DNA of 19,510 nucleotides from Natronohydrobacter sp. (lineage in GTDB: Bacteria > Pseudomonadota > Alphaproteobacteria > Rhodobacterales > Rhodobacteraceae), in contig SKSL01000231.1 in NCBI GenBank assembly GCA_007123015.1, positions 1 to 19,510 on the forward strand, given 5' to 3'. Positions 1-5,246 of the stretch are shown here, piece by piece. The notes below the pieces were generated by a model. The model did not search any database, was not told the DNA's origin, and worked only from the letters and a program-made list of their open reading frames with translations. Position 1 is the stretch's first letter. Each line of letters starts with the position of its first letter. Position numbers and translations under genes: made by a program.

Positions 1-88
1 ACATTTTCTCGTTCTCGGCCTGCAGGGCAGCGATCATCGCCTTCAGGGCGACGGGGTCATCGGGCATATCCACAGGCGTTCGCGACAT
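1..88 (-). CDS. tnpC: IS66 transposase TnpC, N-terminal 29 residues (partial)
   Basis: The frame opens with ATG at 88 and stays open to the window edge. The peptide starts MSRTPVDMPDD and goes on into ALQAENEKM. IS66-family TnpC proteins commonly begin with a short acidic segment and then a helix rich in L, A and E (a leucine-zipper-like stretch), which this resembles. It lies 62 nt downstream of tnpB on the same strand, the expected position for orf3. It would be the DDE transposase that cuts and joins the element ends. Only the extreme N terminus is visible, so the call rests mainly on gene order. Confidence 0.7.
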   Translation of the reverse strand, partial: MSRTPVDMPDDPVALKAMIAALQAENEKM

Positions 89-150
89 GCCCGTTTATAG
101 CAGGCCCCACCGCGAGGTTCCATAAAAATAAGGGATTCCAGTGCGATGTA

Positions 151-498
151 TCATCCGACGCGCGCCGGTGGCGCACCCCAGTCAGGGCGACGCCAGTCGA
201 TCCCCTCCCACAGCATCGCCAATTGCGCCGAGGTCAGCCGCGCCACGCCGTCACCGGCCGATGGCCATGGAAACCGGCCCCGCTCGAGAACCTTGTAGTA
301 GAGGCAGAACCCCTGGCCGTCCCAGTAGAGCAGCTTCACCCGGTCGCCCTTGCGGCCGCGGAATGCGAACACCGCCCCGCCCGTCGGCTTCTGCCGCAGC
401 TGCTCCTGCGCCAGCGCCGCGAGGCCCGTGATCCCCTTGCGCATATCCGTCACACCACAGGCCAGATAGACCCGAACCCCGGTCCCCGGGCCGATCAT
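151..498 (-). CDS. tnpB: IS66 accessory protein TnpB (Orf2)
   Basis: This 115-residue protein is a typical IS66 Orf2 in length and sequence. It contains the family hallmarks VYLACGVTDMRKGITGLAAL near residues 9-28, a basic FRGRKGDRVKLLYWDGQGFCLY segment (about 46-67) and the LERGRFPWP motif (about 71-79). IS66 Orf2 is required for efficient transposition, but its biochemical role is not established. The ATG start at 498 overlaps the tnpA stop codon by four bases (ATGA), which suggests translational coupling. No frameshift or missing segment is visible, so it appears intact. Confidence 0.93.
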   Translation of the reverse strand: MIGPGTGVRVYLACGVTDMRKGITGLAALAQEQLRQKPTGGAVFAFRGRKGDRVKLLYWDGQGFCLYYKVLERGRFPWPSAGDGVARLTSAQLAMLWEGIDWRRPDWGAPPARVG

Positions 499-872
499 GC
501 CGTCTCCAGAAGCCGCACCAGCCGTGAGAGCGCGGCATTATCGATCCTGTCTGAACATCGAAGCTCCCGGCCATTGCGCAGCGCGATCGTGATCTGCGGC
601 ATCTCGCTGTCACAGGGACGCGCCGTGGGCGCACACTGCTGCGCCGTCTCCATCTCAACCGGGAGGAATACCGGAGCGTCCGCCACAGGCCACAGCCCCT
701 TGCGCCTCATCTCCCGACGCCACTGGTAGATATGCTGGCGCGTCACGTCATGCCGCCGCGCGACATCCGCCACCGTCCAGCCGTTCTCCCCAACCTCGCT
801 CAGGATCGTCAGCTTCGCCTCGTCCGTCCAGCGACGCCGACGCTCGACACCCAGCACAACCCCATCTCGCAT
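495..872 (-). CDS. tnpA: IS66 accessory protein TnpA (Orf1), helix-turn-helix
   Basis: The protein has 125 residues from the preferred start at 872. The N-terminal third is a transposase-type helix-turn-helix: RRRRWTDEAKLTILSE, then VADVARRHDVTRQHIYQWRREMRRKG, as in IS66 Orf1 and IS3 OrfA. An in-frame ATG four codons upstream (884) is possible, but GGAGG lies seven bases before the ATG at 872, which favours the downstream start. The gene overlaps tnpB by four bases. In this family Orf1 is needed for transposition and presumably binds element DNA. The C-terminal half (PQITIALRNGRELRCSD) is the conserved tail that normally precedes tnpB. Confidence 0.92.
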   Translation of the reverse strand: MRDGVVLGVERRRRWTDEAKLTILSEVGENGWTVADVARRHDVTRQHIYQWRREMRRKGLWPVADAPVFLPVEMETAQQCAPTARPCDSEMPQITIALRNGRELRCSDRIDNAALSRLVRLLETA

Positions 873-894
873 GATAGCCTCCATCGCATAAGAC

Positions 895-925
895 GTCGGT
901 AACGACGTCAGTAACGACGTAAACT
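895..925. repeat. Short tandem 12-bp repeats between tnpA and the IS end
   Basis: The unit GTCRGTAACGAC occurs twice in tandem (895-906 and 907-918) and is followed by a partial third copy beginning GTAAAC. It lies in the leader between the IS66 terminal repeat and tnpA, where the element's promoter would be expected. It could be a binding site for TnpA or a host protein, or simple slippage. No function can be assigned from sequence alone. Confidence 0.5.
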
Positions 926-952
926 ACGCCAACCACCTCACCCCGGGCAGGC

Positions 953-972
953 GGCCGAAACCGGGCGGTTAC
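953..972 (-). repeat. IS66 terminal inverted repeat (outer end at 972)
   Basis: Minus-strand sequence starting at 972 is GTAACCGCCCGGTTTCGGCC. The GTAA start matches IS66-family termini. At exactly this point the open frame of the flanking tnpC remnant (ending in RIDA) is broken. The partner repeat is outside the window. Confidence 0.75.
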
Positions 973-1057
973 ATCGCGTCGATCCGTGTCACCGCCTCCA
1001 GAGCGACCGGTGAGATATCATGGGCGGGCTTGTTCTTGCGCAGCGAGCCATTGCAGG

Positions 1058-1082
1058 CGCCATTGGTTCGAGCCCAATGGCG
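1058..1082. repeat. 25-bp perfect palindrome, copy 1
   Basis: Arms CGCCATTGG and CCAATGGCG are perfect 9-bp inverted repeats around a 7-nt centre TTCGAGC. The palindrome sits in extra DNA between the LADIA and SPVALEA blocks of the dead tnpC. A closely related copy lies 93 bp away. Confidence 0.7.
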
Positions 1083-1150
1083 AGCGCCCGCGATATCGGC
1101 TAACTCGAAGAATTCACGCCGTGCGCGGCTCCAGCACTGCGATAGTGTGT

Positions 1151-1175
1151 CGCCACTGGTTCAAGCCCACTGGCG
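1151..1175. repeat. 25-bp near-palindrome, copy 2
   Basis: Arms CGCCACTGG and CCACTGGCG surround the centre TTCAAGC, with one mismatched pair in the stem. Copies 1 and 2 share the pattern CGCCANTGG-TTCRAGC-CCANTGGCG, while their immediate flanks differ. This copy sits between the DRSPGP and QCW blocks of the tnpC remnant. Confidence 0.65.
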
Positions 1176-1260
1176 CATGCGCTGCGTGCAGGCCCGGGGC
1201 TGCGGTCGGCCAGATAGAGATCGTCAGAGCCGCTATAGGCATCGGCCTGCAGAACACCAC

Positions 1261-1513
1261 ATTACACGACACTGGCGTGATCTGTTGATTCTGGGGGTGG
1301 AAACGACCGGCGAGATGGATTCTGAACACGGACTGTTTCCCTGCAAGGAGTTCGACCGCGAAAAGGCCCCGACGAGTTGCGCCGTCGAATTCGAATAGGC
1401 GGCTTCTCCCCATCTCAGGCAAGAGATACGCCACCAGAAAACGCTTCCGGACGCGAGTCACGTAGTGTGCTACCTGCCGCAAGGTAAAATCTAGCCTATT
1501 GTTTTCGCATGCC
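1261..1513. other. Gene-free spacer between the tnpC remnant and the MarR terminator
   Basis: No reading frame here resembles a known protein. An open minus-strand frame crosses the stretch and runs into the transposase remnant in the wrong frame, so it is not a credible gene. It may be eroded flanking or IS sequence, but nothing specific can be supported. Confidence 0.4.
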
Positions 1514-1543
1514 AAAAAGTTCGGAACCGCGAACCACTTCCGA
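1514..1543 (-). terminator. Rho-independent terminator downstream of the MarR gene
   Basis: On the minus strand a TCGGAA / TTCCGA stem with an 11-nt loop (1521-1543) is followed within two bases by five Ts (1518-1514). It starts about nine bases after the MarR-gene stop codon, the expected position and orientation. The stem is short, so efficiency is uncertain. Confidence 0.55.
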
Positions 1544-1551
1544 GCAACATA

Positions 1552-2049
1552 CTAATAGATATAGCGTATCTGATCCCCCCAGAAACGCTCTATTCGCTTG
1601 AGTGTCCGCGCAACACTATCCAATGTCGCGAAATCCAGGACGCCGTCTTTCTGAAGGGCATGCGCATGCCGCTCAAACATCGCCGCGACATGATCCCGGA
1701 CCTCCCTGCCTTCATCTGTCAATCGAACACGCACAGCCCGCCGGTCAAGCGCGCAGCGCTTGTGGTGGACATAGCCTAATTCCACCAATTTCTTGAGATT
1801 ATACGACACATTCGACCCTTGGTAATAGCCGCGCGATTTCAACTCGCCAGCTGTGACCTCATGATCGGCTATGTTGAACAGTAGCAAAGCCTGAACCGGG
1901 TTGATTTCGACCAGCCCGAGCCGCTCGAATTCGTCCTTGATCAGATCAAGCATCAGCCTGTGCAAGCGCTCGAGTCGTGCGAGATTGTCAAGATAACGCG
2001 CCAAAAACTCACCGCGCAAAGGCAGACCAAAATCCTGTTGCACTGACAC
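1552..2049 (-). CDS. MarR-family transcriptional regulator (LdtR-like)
   Basis: This 165-residue protein has a MarR-type winged helix. The core INPVQALLLFNI is followed by the recognition region ELKSRGYYQGSNVSYNLKKL (about 70-89) and a wing with DRRAVRVRLTDEGRE (about 102-116). The GYYQGSNVSYNLKKLVELGY block resembles alphaproteobacterial regulators of the LdtR type, which in Candidatus Liberibacter controls an L,D-transpeptidase; that closer assignment is from memory and tentative. The start is GTG at 2049, with GGAG six bases upstream. The gene ends next to a terminator and looks monocistronic. MarR proteins are dimers that bind palindromic operators, often their own, and respond to small ligands. 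Confidence 0.85.
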   Translation of the reverse strand: MSVQQDFGLPLRGEFLARYLDNLARLERLHRLMLDLIKDEFERLGLVEINPVQALLLFNIADHEVTAGELKSRGYYQGSNVSYNLKKLVELGYVHHKRCALDRRAVRVRLTDEGREVRDHVAAMFERHAHALQKDGVLDFATLDSVARTLKRIERFWGDQIRYIY

Positions 2050-2123
2050 CGAGCACTCCGATACATGCGACGTTTTCCGTGACCATGATGCCTAAAGACA
2101 AAGAACAGGTTAAGATTACTGCT

Positions 2124-2396
2124 TTATCTGGAGCGGTTTAATCCCGACGCATCTGCGATCTGCGTCAGCATCGGGATAAGTTCTGCGGGCGCGGGCTGCG
2201 CACCCGTCACCCACAGATACAGATCCTGATCATTCTCATTCAAAAGGTCTTCGTAAGCGTCAAGCTGCGCGGCACTGAATTGCGACAAAGCCTGATCCGC
2301 ATAGGGACCAAGGATCAGATCCATCTCTTTCATGCCACGGCGCCATGAGCGCATGCGAAGCTTCTTCAAACGGGCCTCTGTTTCGGACACTGTCAT
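2124..2396 (-). CDS. sdhE: Succinate dehydrogenase assembly factor SdhE (flavinylation factor)
   Basis: This 90-residue protein has the usual length and all-helical pattern of SdhE/SDHAF2 (formerly DUF339). The diagnostic RGMKEMD motif is at about residues 20-26, and AYEDLLNENDQDLYLWVTG follows in the middle. SdhE helps attach FAD covalently to the flavoprotein subunit of succinate dehydrogenase, and to fumarate reductase in some bacteria; it acts in the cytoplasm. The start is ATG at 2396, two bases after the stop of the XRE gene, so the two are probably co-transcribed and translationally coupled. The function call is strong from the motif and size. The link with a regulator gene is only positional. 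Confidence 0.92.
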   Translation of the reverse strand: MTVSETEARLKKLRMRSWRRGMKEMDLILGPYADQALSQFSAAQLDAYEDLLNENDQDLYLWVTGAQPAPAELIPMLTQIADASGLNRSR

Positions 2397-2398
2397 GG

Positions 2399-2800
2399 TC
2401 AGAATGTCTCTTGCAGGATGACACGCAGGGATTTTTCGGTCTTGCCCATGCGGGTTGCCAACTCGGTCATCTGTTGACGCATTTTCTGCAAATCGCGCAA
2501 CATCGCTTGGGCATCCGCTTCCATTTCCTGCATGGAGGCAGGCTCTGTGACCCCTTCCCCCTCGCCGGTCAAGAGCCATCGGATAGAGACACTCAGCAGA
2601 CCGGCCACCATCTGCAACTTGTTCGCTCTTGGCTCGGAGGTGTCATTCTCCCAAGCCTCGACAGTCTTCAGTTTGACGCCAAGGCGCCGGGCAAGCTCGG
2701 ATGTGCTGAGCCCCTGTGCCTCGCGCGCGGCTGTGATCCGGTCCCCCAAAGTCGCGTGATCGCCCGAATACCAGTCCCGGGTCTGTGCTGTTTCCGTCAT
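2399..2800 (-). CDS. XRE-family helix-turn-helix regulator with C-terminal coiled coil
   Basis: This 133-residue protein carries a Cro/C1-type helix-turn-helix at about residues 17-75 (GDRITAAREAQGLSTSELARRLGVKLKTVEAWENDTSEP). A helical, Q/M/E-rich tail (about 87-125) looks like a dimerising coiled coil. The start at 2800 is chosen because AAAGGAGATGAG directly precedes the ATG; a much longer open frame upstream overlaps the divergent aminotransferase gene and is unlikely. The gene is followed after two bases by sdhE and is divergent from the aminotransferase, so it could regulate the 91-bp region between them. No ligand or target is evident. Confidence 0.85.
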   Translation of the reverse strand: MTETAQTRDWYSGDHATLGDRITAAREAQGLSTSELARRLGVKLKTVEAWENDTSEPRANKLQMVAGLLSVSIRWLLTGEGEGVTEPASMQEMEADAQAMLRDLQKMRQQMTELATRMGKTEKSLRVILQETF

Positions 2801-2828
2801 CTCATCTCCTTTCAGCATTTGATTGTGC

Positions 2829-2857
2829 TTGAACGGGTGTAGCCCCCACCATAAGAA
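2829..2857 (+). promoter_or_regulatory. Candidate sigma70-type promoter for the aminotransferase gene
   Basis: TTGAAC (2829-2834) and TAAGAA (2852-2857) are separated by 17 bases, and the -10-like box ends 34 bases before the ATG. The fit to the housekeeping consensus is moderate. The same 91-bp divergent region must also hold the promoter of the XRE-sdhE pair. Confidence 0.4.
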
Positions 2858-2891
2858 CAACGCGCCCGAGATACAAACTGGAGTTCTCCTG

Positions 2892-4094
2892 ATGGCTTTC
2901 CTCTCCGATACCCTCGCCCGCGTGAAACCTTCGCCGACAATTGCCGTGACGACCAAGGCCGCCGAGTTGAAAGCCGCGGGACAGGATGTCATCGGCCTGG
3001 GTGCGGGCGAGCCTGACTTTGACACGCCTGCCAATATCAAGGACGCGGCAAAAGCGGCGATTGATGCGGGAAAAACGAAATACACAGCAGTCGATGGGAT
3101 ACCAGAGCTGAAAAAAGCCATCTGCGCGAAGTTCAAGCGCGATAATGGGCTGGACTACCAGCCTGCACAGGTCACTGTCGGTACAGGCGGCAAGCAGATC
3201 CTGTACAATGCGCTGATGGCCACGCTGAACCCCGGCGATGAGGTCGTCATCCCTGCGCCCTACTGGGTCAGCTATCCCGATATGGTGCTGCTGGCCGGGG
3301 GCGAGCCGGTGATTGCAGAAGCCACCGCCGAGACAGCTTACAAGCTGACGCCCGAAGCACTTGAGGCCGCGATCACCCCCAGGACGAAGTGGCTGATTTT
3401 CAACTCGCCGTCGAACCCGACCGGTGCCGGATATACGGCAGCGGAATTGAAGGGGCTGACCGATGTGCTGCTGCGCCATCCGCATGTCTGGGTGATGTCG
3501 GATGATATGTATGAACATCTGGTCTATGATGATTTCAAATTCTGCACACCAGCCCAGGTTGAACCCGCGCTCAATGACCGCACTTTGACAGTGAACGGGG
3601 TGTCCAAAGCCTATGCCATGACAGGGTGGCGCATCGGCTATGCGGCCGGGCCTGTTGAACTGATCAAGGCGATGGGAAAGATCCAGTCGCAATCGACTTC
3701 GAACCCGTGTTCGGTCAGCCAATGGGCCGCTGTTGAAGCACTCAACGGCCCGCAGGAGTATATCGCCACCAATAATGCACTCTTCCAGCGTCGCCGCGAC
3801 CTGGTGGTCGAGATGCTGAATGAAGCCGAAGGGATCGACTGCCCCGTGCCGGAGGGTGCGTTCTATGTGTATCCTTCGATTGCAGGCTGCATTGGCAAAA
3901 CCTCAGAAGGCGGGACGGCGATTGTCAATGATGAGGCTTTCGCAACTGCGCTGCTGGAAGAAAAAGGCGTGGCAGTTGTCTTCGGGGCAGCCTTCGGTAC
4001 TTCGCCCTGCTTCCGCGTCAGCTACGCGACCTCGGATGACGCTCTTAAAGAAGCCTGCACGCGGATCCAGGATTTCTGTGCCCGCCTGAAGTGA
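2892..4094 (+). CDS. aatA: Pyridoxal-phosphate aspartate aminotransferase (class I)
   Basis: This 400-residue enzyme transfers the amino group between aspartate and 2-oxoglutarate using PLP; related alphaproteobacterial enzymes also act on aromatic or prephenate substrates. Visible motifs are GAGEPDFDTP (about 38-47), NSPSNPTGAG (about 171-180), VMSDDMYEHL with the Asp/Tyr that contact PLP (about 201-210), and TVNGVSKAYAMTGWRIGY with the Schiff-base Lys near 239. The ATG at 2892 has GGAG eight bases upstream; an in-frame start further upstream adds 23 residues that are not family-like. The gene is convergent with mraY, and a perfect 31-bp palindrome lies 11 bases after its stop. Confidence 0.93.
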   Translation: MAFLSDTLARVKPSPTIAVTTKAAELKAAGQDVIGLGAGEPDFDTPANIKDAAKAAIDAGKTKYTAVDGIPELKKAICAKFKRDNGLDYQPAQVTVGTGGKQILYNALMATLNPGDEVVIPAPYWVSYPDMVLLAGGEPVIAEATAETAYKLTPEALEAAITPRTKWLIFNSPSNPTGAGYTAAELKGLTDVLLRHPHVWVMSDDMYEHLVYDDFKFCTPAQVEPALNDRTLTVNGVSKAYAMTGWRIGYAAGPVELIKAMGKIQSQSTSNPCSVSQWAAVEALNGPQEYIATNNALFQRRRDLVVEMLNEAEGIDCPVPEGAFYVYPSIAGCIGKTSEGGTAIVNDEAFATALLEEKGVAVVFGAAFGTSPCFRVSYATSDDALKEACTRIQDFCARLK

Positions 4095-4104
4095 GCGCCC
4101 GCTC

Positions 4105-4135
4105 CGTAGGGTGCGTGCTCAGCACGCACCCTACG
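4105..4135. repeat. Perfect 31-bp palindrome between convergent genes (REP-like or bidirectional terminator)
   Basis: CGTAGGGTGCGTGCT (4105-4119) and AGCACGCACCCTACG (4121-4135) are exact inverted repeats around a single C. It lies 11 bases after the aminotransferase stop and 15 bases after the mraY stop. There is no T run on either side, so it is not a classic intrinsic terminator. GTAGGGTGCGT palindromes are, to my recollection, scattered as repeated extragenic elements in many bacterial genomes, so a REP-like mobile repeat is plausible. Transcript-end protection from both sides is another possibility. Confidence 0.7.
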
Positions 4136-4149
4136 ACAGCTTTGTCGTT

Positions 4150-5235
4150 TCAACGAATTTTCAAGGTCGCCAAGCCGATCAACGCGAGCACAAGCGCGAT
4201 AATCCAGAACCGGATCACGATCTGCGGCTCCGCCCAGCCCTTCTTCTCGAAATGATGATGGATCGGGGCCATCAGAAACACCCGCTTCCCAGTGCGCTTG
4301 TAATAGAGCACCTGAATGACCACCGAGAGCGTCTCGACCACGAAGATCCCGCCGACAATCCCGAGCACAATCTCGTGTTTGATCACGACTGCAATCGCCC
4401 CGAGCGCCCCGCCCAGCGCCAGAGAGCCTGTATCCCCCATGAAGACAGCCGCAGGCGGGGCATTGTACCACAGAAAGCCCAAGCCCCCACCCGCCAGCGC
4501 TGCTGTGAAGATCAAGAGCTCCCCTGCCCCGGGCACATAATGCACATCCAGATACGTGGTGAAATCAACGCGTCCGACGGCATAGGCGATCACCCCCAAG
4601 GTGCCGGCCGCAATCATCACGGGCATGATGGCCAACCCGTCCAGCCCATCGGTCAGGTTCACTGAATTTGCAGCACCCAGCACGACGAAGGCGCCGAACG
4701 GGATGAAGAACCATCCCAGATTGATCAATACTTCCTTGAAAACCGGAACTGCCAGCTGGCCGCTCAAGGCAGGTGGATGCAGGAACATGGCCGCTGTTGC
4801 CGCTGCCAGCCCGATGATGGTTCCCAAGGCAAGACGCATCCGCGCCGAGACGCCTTTCACATTGCCCTTTGACACTTTCGCCAGATCGTCAGCAAAGCCG
4901 ATCAACCCGAAGCCTACTGTCACCAGCAGCACGATCCAGACATAGGGGTTGTCCCAGCGCGCCCAGAGCAGTGTCGAGACTGTCAGCGCCGAGAGGATCA
5001 GCAGCCCCCCCATCGTGGGCGTCCCGGTCTTGGTCAGCAGATGGCTCTCGGGGCCATCCTCGCGGATCGGCTGGCCGTTCGACTGCCGCCGTTTCAGCAA
5101 ATTGATCAGCGGCTTGCCGAAGATGAAACCGAACACCAGCGCAGTGAAAAAGGCCGCACCGGCCCGGAACGTGATATAGCGAAACAGGTTCAGGCCCGGA
5201 ACAGTGCCCGCGAACTCCGTCAACCAGAACAACAT
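4150..5235 (-). CDS. mraY: Phospho-N-acetylmuramoyl-pentapeptide-transferase MraY
   Basis: MraY is a multi-pass inner-membrane enzyme that transfers phospho-MurNAc-pentapeptide from UDP to undecaprenyl phosphate, forming lipid I. The 361-residue length is typical. Conserved elements are GTPTMGGL (about 71-78), GFADDLAKV with the catalytic Asp pair near 116-117, NLTDGLDGLA (about 193-202) and the C-terminal PIHHHFEKKGW loop. About ten hydrophobic segments are evident. GAAGGGAAG precedes the ATG. The gene follows murF by 11 bases and is the last gene of the cluster here. The usual next genes (murD, ftsW, murG) are absent and a convergent aminotransferase gene follows instead. Confidence 0.97.
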   Translation of the reverse strand: MLFWLTEFAGTVPGLNLFRYITFRAGAAFFTALVFGFIFGKPLINLLKRRQSNGQPIREDGPESHLLTKTGTPTMGGLLILSALTVSTLLWARWDNPYVWIVLLVTVGFGLIGFADDLAKVSKGNVKGVSARMRLALGTIIGLAAATAAMFLHPPALSGQLAVPVFKEVLINLGWFFIPFGAFVVLGAANSVNLTDGLDGLAIMPVMIAAGTLGVIAYAVGRVDFTTYLDVHYVPGAGELLIFTAALAGGGLGFLWYNAPPAAVFMGDTGSLALGGALGAIAVVIKHEIVLGIVGGIFVVETLSVVIQVLYYKRTGKRVFLMAPIHHHFEKKGWAEPQIVIRFWIIALVLALIGLATLKIR

Positions 5236-5246
5236 GCGACTTCCCT

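Larger units (their letters stand above)
1..972 (-). mobile_element. IS66-family insertion sequence, one end (continues left of window)
   Basis: Three genes in the usual IS66 order lie on the minus strand: tnpA (orf1), tnpB (orf2) and the start of tnpC (orf3, the DDE transposase). The outer end is at 972. Read on the minus strand the terminus begins GTAACCGCCCGGTTTCGGCC, and a GTAA start is typical of IS66-family terminal inverted repeats. The sequence just outside (973-1260) is the interrupted reading frame of another IS66 tnpC, which independently fixes the insertion boundary. IS66 elements usually make 8-bp target duplications; the predicted target copy on this side is 973-980. The other end and most of tnpC are outside the window, so whether the element is intact cannot be judged. 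Confidence 0.9.
973..1260 (-). pseudogene. Remnant of an older IS66 tnpC (DDE transposase), interrupted by the newer IS66
   Basis: Three blocks in minus-strand order reproduce the middle of IS66 TnpC. 1190-1255 gives VLQADAYSGSDDLYLADRSP, the region around a catalytic Asp. 1086-1139 gives QCWSRARREFFELADIAGA. 973-1043 gives SPVALEAVTRIDA before the newer IS breaks the frame. The first two blocks are in different frames, so the gene is dead. Extra DNA of roughly 40-45 bp separates the blocks compared with the usual spacing in the family (from memory), and each extra stretch contains a related 25-bp palindrome. The upstream limit near 1260 is uncertain because similarity fades and a stop is present. 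The remaining C-terminal part should lie beyond the other end of the newer element. Confidence 0.8.

Noticed and set aside
1058..1175. GGTTCRAGCCC segments look like tRNA T arms (5-bp stem, TTCRAGC loop), suggesting tRNA fragments or a phage attachment site.
   Set aside because: No matching acceptor, D or anticodon arms were found upstream, and both copies extend the palindrome to 9 bp beyond a T stem. They sit inside a transposase remnant, so a palindromic repeat is the simpler reading.
1114..1515. A 133-codon open frame on the minus strand.
   Set aside because: Its second half crosses the tnpC remnant in the wrong frame and its first half matches nothing recognisable, so it is a chance frame over pseudogene sequence.
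2399..3136. A longer start for the XRE protein (245 residues).
   Set aside because: The extension is antisense to the well-supported aspartate aminotransferase gene. A strong ribosome-binding site precedes the ATG at 2800.
2802..3722. A 306-codon minus-strand frame opposite the aminotransferase gene, one of several long antisense frames in the window.
   Set aside because: It is a shadow of a conserved gene in GC-rich DNA, with no recognisable domain.
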